From Gordonia crocea (GTDB lineage Bacteria > Actinomycetota > Actinomycetes > Mycobacteriales > Mycobacteriaceae), in NCBI RefSeq assembly GCF_009932435.1, contig NZ_BJOU01000001.1, forward strand, positions 930,001-994,000: a stretch of DNA of 64,000 nt. Reading direction: 5' to 3'. The position numbers and the translations under genes were made by a program. Positions 25,846-34,928 of this stretch are shown one piece after another; the stretch's first letter is position 1, and the number at the start of each line of letters is the position of its first letter. The notes under the pieces were generated by a model. The model saw nothing but the letters and a program-made list of their open reading frames with translations, did no database searches and had not been told where the DNA came from.

Positions 25846-26636
25846 AGCCCCGGTTCTCCTGGCGGACCGTCGCCCTCCTCGCCGCCGCACTCGTGACGGC
25901 GCTCGTCGCCTATGGCGGTGTCCGCTTTCTGTCGCCGGGCGGCTCGGCGCCGGCCGCGCCGACCGGACTCGAACTGACCGTCGGGGTCGGCAACGTCAGT
26001 GCGAAATGGCAATCGGTCACGGGCGCCGACCGTTACCTGTTGCTGCGTGGCGACGAGGTTGTCTACGCGGGTGCCGAGCCCCACGGCACCGACGTGACCG
26101 TCACGAAGGGCCGGCAGACCTATCGGGTGCAGGCGATCGCGCGCGGCGTATCGTCGGCGCTGAGCGAACCCCGCACCACCGAGGCGGGCGAGGGGTGGGG
26201 GGTCGGTGCCCCCCTGGTCGCACTCTTCCCCAAGCTGCTGCCCCCGGCGCCCAAAACCGAAGCACAATGGCGGGGCCTGCGCTGCAACTGGCAGATCCGC
26301 CCGGGTAGGAACGAATTGGGGCCGTCCGAGCACGGCGCCGGGTCGCTCGGCATGCGATACCGGTTGATCTGTGCGGCGGACATGGTGCTCTCGCTGCACA
26401 CGATGTGGTTCACGTCGAAAGATGCCGTTGACGGCTACATGAGCAAGGTCATCCGTGATTCGCAAGCGTTGCGCTGGAACCACGGCTCCGGTTTCTGGTT
26501 GGGTTCGACGAACGAGGGCTACCTGAAGTTCGACGATCCGAAATTGTCCCTGGTCGTCATCGGCATCGCCCATTCCGACAACAAACCGGGGTCGCGCTCG
26601 GAGTTCCTCACGGTGGCCAACGACCTGCCGATCTGA
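25842..26636 (+). CDS. Membrane-anchored paralogue of the kinase sensor domain
   Basis: A 264-residue protein without a kinase domain: VKPRFSWRTVALLAAALVTALVAYGG is a membrane anchor or signal, then a fibronectin-like segment KWQSVTGADRYLLLRGDEVVYAG lines up with VSWQPIEGATEYVVKRNDTEVYAG of the upstream kinase. The rest also matches in layout, each with ALFPKLLP/DLYPDLVP, then a Cys, and a second Cys about 40-60 residues later. GTG 25842 overlaps the kinase TGA. It looks like a tandem duplication of the sensor alone, perhaps a soluble-side partner or decoy for the kinase. The function is inference. Confidence 0.75.
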   Translation: MKPRFSWRTVALLAAALVTALVAYGGVRFLSPGGSAPAAPTGLELTVGVGNVSAKWQSVTGADRYLLLRGDEVVYAGAEPHGTDVTVTKGRQTYRVQAIARGVSSALSEPRTTEAGEGWGVGAPLVALFPKLLPPAPKTEAQWRGLRCNWQIRPGRNELGPSEHGAGSLGMRYRLICAADMVLSLHTMWFTSKDAVDGYMSKVIRDSQALRWNHGSGFWLGSTNEGYLKFDDPKLSLVVIGIAHSDNKPGSRSEFLTVANDLPI

Positions 26637-26658
26637 CTCCCCGCGGTCGACGAGCCGA

Positions 26659-28674
26659 TCAGTCCAGATCCTGCAGCCACGCCGCAATCGAGGCATCCGA
26701 GGGCGAGCGCCAGTCGCCGCGCGGGGACAGCGACCCGCCGGATCCGACCTTGGGTCCGTTGGGCATCGCCGACCGTTTGAACTGGTTGGCCATGAACCGT
26801 TTCAGGAAGACGGTCAGCCACTTGCTGATCGTTGCGTCGTCGTAGGACTCCGACCAGGCCTGGCGGGCGAGGAAGGCGATCTTGCGCGGCCGGTAGCCGT
26901 AACGGGTCAGGTAGTAGAGGAAGAAGTCGTGGAGCTCGTAGGGCCCGACGGTGTCCTCGGTGCTCTGGATGGCGCCATCCTCACCGGGGGGCACCAGTTC
27001 CGGGGAGATGACGTCGTCGACGACCTCGCGCAGAACGGCGGCGGTCTTCGCGTCGTAGTGGTTGCCGGTGATCATCCAGGTGATGAGGTGGCGGATCAGC
27101 GTCTTGGGGACCGAACCGTTGACGTTGTAGTGCGACATCTGGTCGCCGACGCCGTAGGTACACCAGCCCAGCGCCAGCTCGGACAGATCGCCGGTGCCCA
27201 ACACCAGCGCGTTGTGCTCGTTGGCCAGCCGGAACAGCAACGACGTGCGCTGGCCGGCCTGCACGTTCTCGAAGGTCGTGTCGTAGACCTGTTCGCCGTC
27301 GGCAGCAGGGTGGTCGATGTCGGCGAGCATCTGCCGGCAGGCGGGCCGGATGTCGATCTCGGCGCCGGTGACCCCGAGTGACTCCATCAGCGTCAACGCC
27401 CGGCCCAGGGTGGCGTCGCCGGTGGCGAACCCCGGCATCGTGTAGGCGCGGATGTTGGTGCGCGGCAGGCCGAGGCGGTCGACGGCGTCGACGGCGACGA
27501 GCAGCGCCAGCGTGGAGTCCAGCCCCCCGGACACCCCGATGACGATGTTCTCGATCCCGCTCGACCGCAGGCGCTGGGTGAGGCCCTGCACCTGGATGTT
27601 GCCCACCTCGCGGCAGCGCGCGTCGAGGTCGGATCCGGGCACCGGGACGAACGGGAACCGGGGCACGGTGCGGCGCAGCGGGCCGCGGTCGTGGCGGGGG
27701 CCGACGGTGACCGGGATGCGGCGCAACCCGCGCAGGTGTTCGGCGTAGTCGCCGACCTGGTCGCGCAGGCTGATCATGCGGGCCCGTTCCTGGCGCAGCC
27801 GGTCCAGGTCGACGTCGGCGGTGATCGTCTGATCCTCGGTGGCGAAGGCGGTGGTGCGGGCCAGCAGTGTGCCGTTCTCGGTGATCAGGGCGTCGCCGTC
27901 CCAGGCGAGATCGGTGGTCGACTCGCCGAAGCCGGAGGCGACGTAGACGTGGGCGGCGACGTTGCGCGCCGACGTCGAGGTTGACAGCTCGCGGCGGTAG
28001 GCCTCTTTGCCGACGGTGACCGGGGAGCCGGACAGGTTCACCAGCACGGTCGCGCCGGCGAGTGCGGCCCACGTCGACGGCGGGATGGGCACCCACCCGT
28101 CCTCGCAGACCTCGACGTGCAGCACCAGGCCGGGTACGTCGCGCGCCTCGAACAGCAGGTCGGGGCCGAAGGGGACCTCCCGGCCCAGGACGGTCGCCTC
28201 CTCGACCGGGGCATCGCGGGCCGCGGCGAACAGCCGTTGCTCGTAGAACTCGCGGTAGTTGGGCAGGTAGGACTTGGGCACGACCCCGAGAATGTCGCCG
28301 TCGTGCAGGACCACCGCAGTGTTGTAGAGGCCGTCGCCGATGCGCAGCGGCACGCCGACGCAGACCAGGGCGCTGCGCCCGGTGGTGGCCGCGCGCACGG
28401 TGTCGAGGCCGGTGAGCGCGGCATCGAGCAGCGCGTCCTGCTGGACCAGGTCGTCGACGCTGTACCCGGTGAGGCCGAGTTCGGGGAAGGCGATCACGGC
28501 TGCGCCGTCGTCGGCGGCGGCGGTCAGCAGGTCGACGGTCCGCCGGGCGTTGGCCTGCGGGTCGGCCAGCGACACGACGGGCACGGCGGCGCTGACCCGG
28601 ACGAAGCCGTGGTCGGCGGCCGAGTCTTGGGCCTTGGCGCTGGTTTTGGCCCTCGCGGTGCGTTTGGCGCTCAC
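26659..28674 (-). CDS. nadE: Glutamine-dependent NAD(+) synthetase
   Basis: A 671-residue two-domain enzyme. The N-terminal nitrilase-type glutaminase has the Glu-Lys-Cys triad in [23 protein letters not shown] and [10 protein letters not shown]. The C-terminal synthetase has the SGGLDST P-loop, [12 protein letters not shown] and [13 protein letters not shown]. It amidates nicotinate adenine dinucleotide to NAD+. GTG 28674 gives the family length (about 680); the open frame extends much further upstream but crosses the divergent gene. A Lys/Ala-rich head ([16 protein letters not shown]) precedes the conserved HGFVRVSA. Confidence 0.94.
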   Translation of the reverse strand: MSAKRTARAKTSAKAQDSAADHGFVRVSAAVPVVSLADPQANARRTVDLLTAAADDGAAVIAFPELGLTGYSVDDLVQQDALLDAALTGLDTVRAATTGRSALVCVGVPLRIGDGLYNTAVVLHDGDILGVVPKSYLPNYREFYEQRLFAAARDAPVEEATVLGREVPFGPDLLFEARDVPGLVLHVEVCEDGWVPIPPSTWAALAGATVLVNLSGSPVTVGKEAYRRELSTSTSARNVAAHVYVASGFGESTTDLAWDGDALITENGTLLARTTAFATEDQTITADVDLDRLRQERARMISLRDQVGDYAEHLRGLRRIPVTVGPRHDRGPLRRTVPRFPFVPVPGSDLDARCREVGNIQVQGLTQRLRSSGIENIVIGVSGGLDSTLALLVAVDAVDRLGLPRTNIRAYTMPGFATGDATLGRALTLMESLGVTGAEIDIRPACRQMLADIDHPAADGEQVYDTTFENVQAGQRTSLLFRLANEHNALVLGTGDLSELALGWCTYGVGDQMSHYNVNGSVPKTLIRHLITWMITGNHYDAKTAAVLREVVDDVISPELVPPGEDGAIQSTEDTVGPYELHDFFLYYLTRYGYRPRKIAFLARQAWSESYDDATISKWLTVFLKRFMANQFKRSAMPNGPKVGSGGSLSPRGDWRSPSDASIAAWLQDLD

Positions 28675-28723
28675 GCCACGAGCGTAGTCGGGGACCGGTG
28701 CACCCGTGTGGGATGCTTGGACC

Positions 28724-29230
28724 ATGTCTGCTCCGCATCCCGGCCTGCCCGCCCTGCGGACCGGTGTCGCGGTGGCGGTGCCGGCGTTGGCGTTGACGGC
28801 GCACGCGACGGCGACCGGGATGATGCCGCAGGCGGCGGCGTTCGCCGCGTGTCTCGGACTCGGTGGGTTGCTGGCCCTCGTCGTCGGCGGCCCGTCGGGC
28901 GGGATTTCCATGCCGCGCACCCTGGCGGTGCTCACCGTCGGACAGGCGGCCGGCCACCTCGCCGCCGGGATCGGCGACGGGGCGTCCGGACACGCATACG
29001 ACTCGGGCCCGATGCTGGCCTGGCACCTGGTGGCCGTCCCGGCCAGTGCGGTGCTGCTGGTGCTGGTCGCCCGGTGCTACGCCCTGGTCACCGCCGTGAT
29101 CGCGGTGCTCACCTCGTTGCCGGCGGCGCCGATCGCCGCCGAACTCCACATCGGCGCCGTGGTGGCCCGACCGGCCACCGCGGTCGTCGGGGCCGGTGCC
29201 TCGCCGCGCGCACCACCGCTCTTCGGATAG
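28724..29230 (+). CDS. Small polytopic membrane protein heading a copper cluster
   Basis: A 168-residue hydrophobic protein with about four helices (for example [19 protein letters not shown] and [32 protein letters not shown]) and scattered His residues in [17 protein letters not shown] and LAWHL. I do not recognise a named family. Its place before ycnI, copC and copD suggests a role in copper handling. ATG 28724 lies inside the divergent spacer to nadE. The 89-bp gap to ycnI leaves open whether they share one transcript. Confidence 0.7.
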   Translation: MSAPHPGLPALRTGVAVAVPALALTAHATATGMMPQAAAFAACLGLGGLLALVVGGPSGGISMPRTLAVLTVGQAAGHLAAGIGDGASGHAYDSGPMLAWHLVAVPASAVLLVLVARCYALVTAVIAVLTSLPAAPIAAELHIGAVVARPATAVVGAGASPRAPPLFG

Positions 29231-29318
29231 TCCGCCATCCATCCCATCCGTCCGGCGACGGTGCCATCGGCACGACCGGGCGGGTGTACCCATTCGACTT
29301 TCCGGAGAACCAACAGCT

Positions 29319-29966
29319 ATGCGAAACAACCCTTCCCGACTCACCCGAACCGTCCTCGCCGTGTCCGCAGCCGCCGGACTCGCCCTCGCCCCGATCCTGG
29401 GTGCCGCCACCGCGCAGGCCCACGTCGTCGCCCGTACCGCCGGCATGGAGGCGAACGGATTCGGTGTCGTCACCTTCATGGTGCCCAATGAATCCGACAC
29501 CGCCGCCACGACGGAACTGCGGGTCACCTTCCCGGCGGTCAAACACCTGCTGCCCGAACACAAAGACGGCTGGGCCGCCCACGTCGCCAAGAACGCCGAC
29601 GGCGCCGTCACCGAGATCCGCTGGACCGCCCAGCCGGGCACGCCCGGCATCCCGGTCGGCGAGTTCACCGAGTTCAACGTCGCGGGCGGACCGTTCACCG
29701 GCGACGTGGTGCTCCCGGCGGTTCAGCGCTACTCCGACGGGTCGTCGGTGGCGTGGGACCAGCGGGCCGGTGCCGACGGCCAGGAACCGGAGCACCCGGC
29801 GCCGACGATCACGGTGGCCGCGGCGCAGTCGGCAGCGACCTCGGACCACACCGCGCGCTGGCTGGGCAGCCTCGGCCTGCTCGCGGGAATCGCGGGCATC
29901 GGTATCGGCGGGGCGTCGGTGCGCAGCCGCCGAGAAGCACCCACGAAGGAGAAGACAGATGCGTAA
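29319..29966 (+). CDS. ycnI: YcnI family copper-binding exported protein (DUF1775)
   Basis: A 215-residue protein with a signal peptide ending AQA, so the mature form starts with His (HVVARTAGMEANGFGVVTFMVPNES). YcnI proteins use that N-terminal His with a nearby Glu and Trp as a mono-histidine brace for Cu(II); the Trp is present in GWAAHV and IRWTAQPG. A C-terminal membrane helix (WLGSLGLLAGIAGIGIGGA) anchors it. GGAG lies about 10 nt before ATG 29319. Its TAA overlaps the copC start, so the two are coupled. Confidence 0.9.
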   Translation: MRNNPSRLTRTVLAVSAAAGLALAPILGAATAQAHVVARTAGMEANGFGVVTFMVPNESDTAATTELRVTFPAVKHLLPEHKDGWAAHVAKNADGAVTEIRWTAQPGTPGIPVGEFTEFNVAGGPFTGDVVLPAVQRYSDGSSVAWDQRAGADGQEPEHPAPTITVAAAQSAATSDHTARWLGSLGLLAGIAGIGIGGASVRSRREAPTKEKTDA

Positions 29967-30501
29967 CAGGTTGAGCCCCAACCGGATAGCGGCCGCGCTC
30001 GCCGTCGTCGTCGCGTTGGCGGCGCCGGTCCTGGGTGCCGGTGCGGCATCGGCGCATTCCCGGGTCGTCTCGTCGGTGCCGGCCGACGGGGCAGCGGTGG
30101 CCGTCGCGCCGAAGACGGTGGAGATCACCTTCAACGAGCCGCTGCAGGGCGAGTATGCGACGGCCAGCGTCGTCGGACCGGATCAGCACTTCTGGCATTC
30201 CGGCGAGCCGACGGTGACGGGCCGGGTCCTGCGTGTCCCGCTGCGCCCACTCGGCCCGGTCGGGGTTTACAAGGTGAACTTCCGCGTCACCTCGGCCGAC
30301 GGGCATCCGGTGACCGCGCAGCGTACCTTCCGGTTGACCGTGGCCGGCACCGGGACCCCCGGCGAGACGGTCGGCGAGTCGTCCGGCGGTTCGCCGGTGT
30401 GGCCCTTCCTGCTCATCGCTGTGGTGATCCTCTTTGCCGCCGGCGGGGTGGTCGCCTGGTTCACCCGGGGCGGTTCGGGTGGCAAAACCCGTCGACACTG
30501 A
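29959..30501 (+). CDS. copC: CopC-domain copper-binding protein
   Basis: A 180-residue protein with a signal peptide (cut after ASA, mature N-terminus HSRVVSSVPADGAAVAVAPKTVEITFNEPLQ). The N-terminal His and the later SADGHPVTAQRTFRLTV His are the usual Cu(II) ligands of CopC. A C-terminal membrane helix (WPFLLIAVVILFAAGGVVAWF) follows a Gly/Ser linker. GAAGGAGAAG precedes ATG 29959, inside the end of ycnI. It delivers or holds copper at the outer face of the membrane, next to the CopD transporter gene. Confidence 0.92.
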   Translation: MRNRLSPNRIAAALAVVVALAAPVLGAGAASAHSRVVSSVPADGAAVAVAPKTVEITFNEPLQGEYATASVVGPDQHFWHSGEPTVTGRVLRVPLRPLGPVGVYKVNFRVTSADGHPVTAQRTFRLTVAGTGTPGETVGESSGGSPVWPFLLIAVVILFAAGGVVAWFTRGGSGGKTRRH

Positions 30502-31423
30502 CCCGCTCCGGCGGGTCGCGGCGCTGACCGCGGTGGTCTGCCTAGTCGTCGGTGCCGGCGTCGCCGTCGTCCTCGCGGGCGCGGCGGGGCCGGGCGCGGC
30601 GGTGTGGGTGCGCACCGCCGCCCTGGGGGCGTCGGTGCTGTTGGTCGGTCTGGGGACGCTTGAGTGGTTGGGTGCGTCGCCGTCGGTCCGCTTGATCGGC
30701 GGTGCCGCGGCAGTCTGGCTCGCGGCCGGGATCGCGACGGTGTGGCTCGACACCGCCGAGCGCACCGGGGCTTCGCCGTGGCGGGTCACCGTGGGCGACT
30801 TCGCCGACGCCTGGTCCGGCCGCCCCGCCGATGCCATCGCGGTGGCCTGCGCGGGAGCCGTCCTCGTGTGGGCGCTGGGGCGGCTCGGCGAGCGGATCGT
30901 TTCCCCGGTCCTCGCGGTCGCGGGGGCGGCCGCGGTGGGTCTGACCGCGGTGGCGATCAGTGGACACGCCACCGTGCACGCGCTGGGGCCGGTCGTCGTG
31001 GGAGCACACGCCCTCGCCGCGGCCTGGTGGTGCGGCGCCCTGGCCGCGCTCGCCGTCACGGTACGCGGTCGGGCCGGGTGGGCGACGGCGCTGCCGCGCT
31101 ACTCCGATTTCGCGCTCTGGGCGGTGGTGGTCTTGGCGGTCACCGGTGTGGTCGCCGCGGTGGTGAACCTGGGGCTGGGAGACGGTGCCGGGGTATCGGT
31201 GTTGTGGGACACCGGATACGGCCGCGTTGTGCTCGCCAAAGCCGCGGCGCTGGTCGCGCTGATCGGTCTTGCCGCGGTGCACCGGCGGCGATGGGTGCCG
31301 CGGGCCCAGAGCCACCGCGCCCGGGCCGACGAGTCGTTGCGTCGCGCGGCCGTCGAGGTGGCGGTGATGGCCGTCGCGCTGGGGCTGGCGGCCGGGTTGG
31401 CCGCCACCGCACCCGGCGTCTGA
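30479..31423 (+). CDS. copD: CopD-type copper import membrane protein
   Basis: A 314-residue polytopic protein with about eight helices. The CopD core is visible: SGHATVHALGPVVVGAHALAAAWWCGALAAL with paired His, RYSDFALWAVVVLAVTGVVAAVVN, and TGYGRVVLAKAAALVALIGLAAVHRRR. GTG 30479 (VAKPVDTDPLRR) overlaps the end of copC, in keeping with the coupled order ycnI-copC-copD. The proteins likely move copper across the membrane for cuproenzymes, which fits a strictly respiring organism. Confidence 0.87.
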   Translation: MAKPVDTDPLRRVAALTAVVCLVVGAGVAVVLAGAAGPGAAVWVRTAALGASVLLVGLGTLEWLGASPSVRLIGGAAAVWLAAGIATVWLDTAERTGASPWRVTVGDFADAWSGRPADAIAVACAGAVLVWALGRLGERIVSPVLAVAGAAAVGLTAVAISGHATVHALGPVVVGAHALAAAWWCGALAALAVTVRGRAGWATALPRYSDFALWAVVVLAVTGVVAAVVNLGLGDGAGVSVLWDTGYGRVVLAKAAALVALIGLAAVHRRRWVPRAQSHRARADESLRRAAVEVAVMAVALGLAAGLAATAPGV

Positions 31424-31438
31424 CCGCCGGGGTGGCCG

Positions 31439-31472
31439 CTATTCCTGGCCGTCCCCTATTCCTGGCCGTCCC
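31439..31472. repeat. 17-bp tandem duplication spanning a stop codon
   Basis: CTATTCCTGGCCGTCCC occurs twice head to tail (31439-31455 and 31456-31472). The second copy holds the last codons and TAG of the minus-strand hydrolase; the first copy lies just past the stop. Confidence 0.95.
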
Positions 31473-32379
31473 AGGCGGCGTTCAACTCGGCGAGGATCGT
31501 CTGCGCGAATCCCAGTCCGCCCAGATGGGACTCGTCGGGCATCTCGAAGAGCTTGGCGTTGGGCAGCAGCGACACCATGTGCTCGCCGTGCGCGTAGGGG
31601 ATGATGTGGTCCTTGTCGCCGTGCCACCAACGGACCGGCGTGGTGATGTCGGCGACCCGGAACCCCCAGTCGCGGGCGAAGACGATCGCGTCGGCGAAGG
31701 GCGCCTCCATCCGCCGCGACCCGCCGTGCAGCAGGTCGTCGAGGAACATGGCGCGAAACTCCGGCCGCGCCAACAGTTCTCGGTCGCCCTGGGGCGAGAG
31801 CCGTCCGTAGAGGTTGATGGCCGGCTCCGCGACCGGCCGGGCCACCGAGAGCAGCGAGCTGAGGACCTTGCCGATCGGGGCGCCGGCCACCTGCAGCAGC
31901 GGCGCGGTCAACTTGGCGAGTTCGACGGCGCCGCCGCCGATCGCCTCGGGGCCCACCGTCGGCGCGACGCCGCCCATGACACCGACGGCCTTGACGCGGT
32001 CGGGGGCCGCATACGCGGTGGCCAGGCTGTAGGGGCCGCCGCCGGACAGGCCGATGACGCCGAACTCCTCGATGTCGAGCGCATTGGCCAGCGAGAGCAG
32101 GTCGCCGGAGAATTCCAGGACGTTCGCGTAGCGGTAGGCGGTCGACGAGCCCACCCCGGGACGGTCCAGGCCGATAATGCACAACTCGTTCTCGACGGCG
32201 AGTTGCCGCGCCTCGGGCGGGATCTGGCGCCGCGCGCCGGGGGTGCCGTGCAGCCAGAAGAACGGTCGCGCGGTGAGTTTTCCGAACTGGGCGAATCCCA
32301 GCCGACGCCCGTCGCCGACGGCGACGGACCCTTCCAGTTTGGGGCGGTCAATCTCGAACACGGGTAGAGCATGGCACAT
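31456..32379 (-). CDS. Alpha/beta-hydrolase
   Basis: A 307-residue soluble hydrolase of the alpha/beta fold. The oxyanion motif FFWLHGTPGARR is near residue 40, GLDRPGVGSS after it, nucleophile elbow GLSGGGPYS near residue 110, an acid site at WWHGDKDHIIP and catalytic His in PDESHLGG. This resembles epoxide-hydrolase or lipase/esterase-type enzymes of mycolata; the substrate is unknown. ATG 32379 is the first reasonable start, with no good ribosome site; GTG 32361 is an alternative. The stop is duplicated (31439-31472). Confidence 0.84.
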   Translation of the reverse strand: MCHALPVFEIDRPKLEGSVAVGDGRRLGFAQFGKLTARPFFWLHGTPGARRQIPPEARQLAVENELCIIGLDRPGVGSSTAYRYANVLEFSGDLLSLANALDIEEFGVIGLSGGGPYSLATAYAAPDRVKAVGVMGGVAPTVGPEAIGGGAVELAKLTAPLLQVAGAPIGKVLSSLLSVARPVAEPAINLYGRLSPQGDRELLARPEFRAMFLDDLLHGGSRRMEAPFADAIVFARDWGFRVADITTPVRWWHGDKDHIIPYAHGEHMVSLLPNAKLFEMPDESHLGGLGFAQTILAELNAAWDGQE

Positions 32380-32482
32380 GCGCAGCCGGGGACCCGGAAT
32401 TTTCCCGACCTCCACTGCCGGGGGGCCGTCCGGTCGTTGGGTACACTACGAACCTGTTGCCGCCGGTCCTCCGGTGGTGCCC

Positions 32483-32555
32483 GCCCCTTTAGCTCAGTTG
32501 GTAGAGCTACGGACTTTTAATCCGCAGGTCCTCGGTTCGAGCCCGAGAGGGGGCA
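32483..32555 (+). tRNA. tRNA-Lys (anticodon TTT)
   Basis: Seventy-three nt cloverleaf: acceptor GCCCCTT paired with AGGGGGC (one T-G), D-stem GCTC/GAGC, anticodon loop CTTTTAA giving TTT, and T-arm with GGTTCGAGCC. No CCA is encoded. It has a hairpin terminator 5 nt after the 3' end. A TACACT hexamer at 32442-32447 could be its -10. Confidence 0.97.
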
Positions 32556-32559
32556 CGCT

Positions 32560-32586
32560 GAACCGCCTGGCAACGGGCGGTTCTTT
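32560..32586 (+). terminator. Terminator of tRNA-Lys
   Basis: Eight-bp stem GAACCGCC/GGCGGTTC with loop TGGCAACG, followed by TTT, directly after the tRNA. Confidence 0.75.
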
Positions 32587-33018
32587 GCGTATCGGACCAG
32601 GTCAGGGCGGTCGGTGTGGCCTCCGTGCCACCCGGCGTGCGCAGGTGGTGTCGGTGGCACCAGCGCGACCACGTCGGGCAGCGGATTGTGGCGGGCACCG
32701 CTATTGCGTATCTGGACGGGTGCGCGCACCACACCCCCGGTCGCTTCGCCGAGAACTGGGCTGCTCATAGCTGAATCGTCCCTAGATACGCGGAACCGCT
32801 CCTGCCGAAAATCACCGTCCTGCGGTAACCAACCCGCGCATATCAGTCTGACCGCGCGTCGCCAACGACACGCTCACCAAGACCGTTCTCCGTGAAGTAC
32901 GAGGCGCCCGCCCCGACGAATCAGGACGGGCGCCTCACCATGCCACTTGACAGGAGGGGCCTACATATCAGCTGGGAAAGTGGTCGTGCCCGGGGTGGGC
33001 GCGTACGCTCAACCGACT
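32587..33018. other. 432-bp stretch without a recognised gene, containing a 10-bp-stem hairpin
   Basis: No convincing coding frame: the open frames here run across the tRNA or lack starts. One feature stands out, a perfect inverted repeat GAGGCGCCCG (32901-32910) and CGGGCGCCTC (32927-32936) with a 16-nt loop and no T-run. It may end an unseen transcript or act on the mRNA of the secreted protein at 33019. Confidence 0.6.
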
Positions 33019-33573
33019 ATGAAGCATCAGCCCCTTCTTTCCCTGTGGTCGGTCTTGGTCGTCGTCGTCGGCCTGGTGGCCTCGGCATTGGTCGTCACCG
33101 GCGCAGCCGGAGCGGCGTCGGCGGCCCCCGACGCCACCACCATCAGCCCGGGCAAATTCGCGACCCCCGGCGGGCACGGCAACTTCCGTTGGCGCTACTC
33201 GTCGTCGGCGAAGAACCTGTGCGGCATTTACCCGGCCGGGCGCTCCTACGTGGTGCGCTGCGCGGCGAAGATCCCTGCCGCAGACGGGTCGGGGGCGTCG
33301 AAGAAGTTCACCGCCATCGAGATCGGCAGCCGTGGCGTCAAGCGCACGACGTCCGACGGCGACGCCTACCCGGGCGCGAAGCGGCTCTACCCCCACCAGG
33401 CGATCTCGGTCGTCGGGATCACCTGCACCGCCGCCGAGGGGGCGAGCGTGACCTGCGAGACGAACAAGGGCGCGTTCTCCATCGTCGGTGGTGTCGCCCA
33501 CGCCGGGAAGTCCACTGCGATCGCTCCGGGCGGCGGGCCCGGCTGTACGGGCAGTTCCTGCGACGAGCGGTAG
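33019..33573 (+). CDS. Secreted small protein with paired cysteines
   Basis: A 184-residue exported protein: the N-terminus MKHQPLLSLWSVLVVVVGLVASALVV is a signal peptide ending near GAASAAPD. The mature part has Cys residues at LCGIYP, VVRCAAK, GITCTA, VTCETN and a CTGSSC pair near the end, so disulfides are likely. The segment ISPGKFATPGGHGNFRWRYSSSAKNLCGIY and the TCETNKGAFSIVGG strand resemble secreted proteins of unknown role in mycolata. It has no assigned function. ATG 33019 is set by the signal peptide. Confidence 0.75.
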   Translation: MKHQPLLSLWSVLVVVVGLVASALVVTGAAGAASAAPDATTISPGKFATPGGHGNFRWRYSSSAKNLCGIYPAGRSYVVRCAAKIPAADGSGASKKFTAIEIGSRGVKRTTSDGDAYPGAKRLYPHQAISVVGITCTAAEGASVTCETNKGAFSIVGGVAHAGKSTAIAPGGGPGCTGSSCDER

Positions 33574-33589
33574 CCGACGGATCGAGCCG

Positions 33590-34744
33590 TCAGGCGAGTC
33601 GCTGGAGGGCGGCCGCCGCCTGGTGTAGCGCCTCGTCGTGTTTGGCGAAGGCGAAGCGCACCAGGTGGCCCCACGACTGCTGGTCGTCGACGAAGGCGCT
33701 GACCGGCACCGCGGCCACGCCGATGCGTGCCGGCATCTCGCGGCACAGGGCGGCCGCGTCGTCGTACCCGATCGGCCGCGGGTCGGCGCACACGAAGTAG
33801 GTGGCCTCGCTGCGGTGAACGCGCAGGCCCGCGGTGGTCAGCGCCACGACGAGCAGGTCGCGCTTGTCCTGCAGCGCTGCCGCCGACGCGGCCACCCAGT
33901 TCATCTCGGTGCGCAGCGCATGCGCCACCGCCGGTTGGAACGGGCCGCTGCCGACGTAGGACATGAACTGCTTGGCCGCGCGGGCGCCCGCCACCAGATC
34001 GGCCGGTCCCGACACCCAACCGACCTTCCACCCGGTGCAGTTGAACGTCTTGGCGGCGCTGGAGATCCGCAGGGTGCGGTCCCGCATTCCGGGCAGGGCG
34101 GCGATGGAACGGTGCGGGCGGCCGTCGAACAGCAGGTGCTCGTAGACCTCGTCGGAGATGGCGATGGCGTCGTGGGCCAGGCACAGCTCGGCGATGGCGG
34201 CCAGCTCCTCGTCGGTGAAGACCGTCCCGGTGGGGTTGTGTGGCGAATTGACGACCACGGCGGCCGTCTTCGGGCCGAAGGCGGCGGCGAGGGCGTCGAG
34301 GTCGATCCGGAAACCGTCGCCCTCGGCGACCATCGGCACGGTCCGCCGGTGCGCGCCCGCCATCGCCACGCTGGCGGCGTAGGCGTCGTAGTACGGCTCG
34401 ATGAGCACCACCTCGTCGTCCGGTTCGACGAGCCCGACGACGGCGCCGGCGATGGCCTCGGTGGCGCCGACGGTGACCAGGATCTCGGTGGCCGGGTCGT
34501 AGTCGAGCCCGTAGTGGTCGGCCTGGTGCGCGGCGACCGCCTCGCGCAGCTCCGGGACACCGAGGCCGGGCGGGTACTGGTTGCGGCCCTGCGCGATCGC
34601 GTGCTGGGCCGCGGACAACATCGAGGGCGGTCCGTCGGCGTCGGGGAAGCCTTGCCCGAGATTGATCGCATCGTGCCTGGTCGCGAGGGCTGACATCTCG
34701 GCGAAGATGGTCTCCCCGAAGGGGCGCAGGCGTGCCACTGTCAT
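33590..34744 (-). CDS. dapC: N-succinyldiaminopimelate aminotransferase DapC
   Basis: A 384-residue class I PLP aminotransferase. NLGQGFPDADGPP (about 28-40), NQYPPGLGVPELREAV, NSPHNPTG (substrate/PLP Asn), SDEVYEHLLFDG, and the PLP lysine in SSAAKTFNCTGWKVGW are all present. It is very close over its length to the M. tuberculosis DapC protein Rv0858c as I remember it, which acts in the succinylase route to meso-diaminopimelate and lysine. ATG 34744 is the conserved start (MTVARLRPF). A kynurenine or methionine aminotransferase side activity is possible in this family. Confidence 0.87.
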   Translation of the reverse strand: MTVARLRPFGETIFAEMSALATRHDAINLGQGFPDADGPPSMLSAAQHAIAQGRNQYPPGLGVPELREAVAAHQADHYGLDYDPATEILVTVGATEAIAGAVVGLVEPDDEVVLIEPYYDAYAASVAMAGAHRRTVPMVAEGDGFRIDLDALAAAFGPKTAAVVVNSPHNPTGTVFTDEELAAIAELCLAHDAIAISDEVYEHLLFDGRPHRSIAALPGMRDRTLRISSAAKTFNCTGWKVGWVSGPADLVAGARAAKQFMSYVGSGPFQPAVAHALRTEMNWVAASAAALQDKRDLLVVALTTAGLRVHRSEATYFVCADPRPIGYDDAAALCREMPARIGVAAVPVSAFVDDQQSWGHLVRFAFAKHDEALHQAAAALQRLA

Positions 34745-34772
34745 GCCTCTACGGTGGCACAGACCTGCCGAT

Positions 34773-34802
34773 TTGTGTTTGTCGGATCGTCTGACATAAG
34801 CT
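34773..34802 (+). promoter_or_regulatory. Candidate promoter of the Glu-Asp-Phe tRNA cluster
   Basis: TTGTGT (34773-34778) and TAAGCT (34797-34802) are 18 bp apart, with the tRNA 26 bp downstream. A reasonable sigma-A-type match by eye, not tested. Confidence 0.4.
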
Positions 34803-34828
34803 GATCCGGCTCCCCACGGAGAACACCG

Positions 34829-34901
34829 GCCCCCTTCGTCTAGCGGCCTAGGACGCCGCCCTTTCAAGGCGGTAGCGCGGGTTCGAATCCCGTAGGGGGT
34901 A
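34829..34901 (+). tRNA. tRNA-Glu (anticodon TTC)
   Basis: Seventy-three nt; acceptor GCCCCCT with AGGGGGT (first pair G-T), anticodon stem CCGCC/GGCGG and loop CTTTCAA giving TTC, T-arm GGGTTCGAATCCC. No encoded CCA. First of a three-tRNA cluster. Confidence 0.97.
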
Positions 34902-34928
34902 CGCATGAAGTGTGAGCTTCAAGCACAA

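Noticed and set aside
26981..29698. 905-codon minus-strand open frame
   Set aside because: Off-frame shadow on the same strand as nadE with Arg-rich low-complexity translation; nadE motifs are in the other frame.
32507..32768. Minus-strand frames ending SGSNRGPAD over tRNA-Lys
   Set aside because: These are translations of the tRNA gene, a common artefact.
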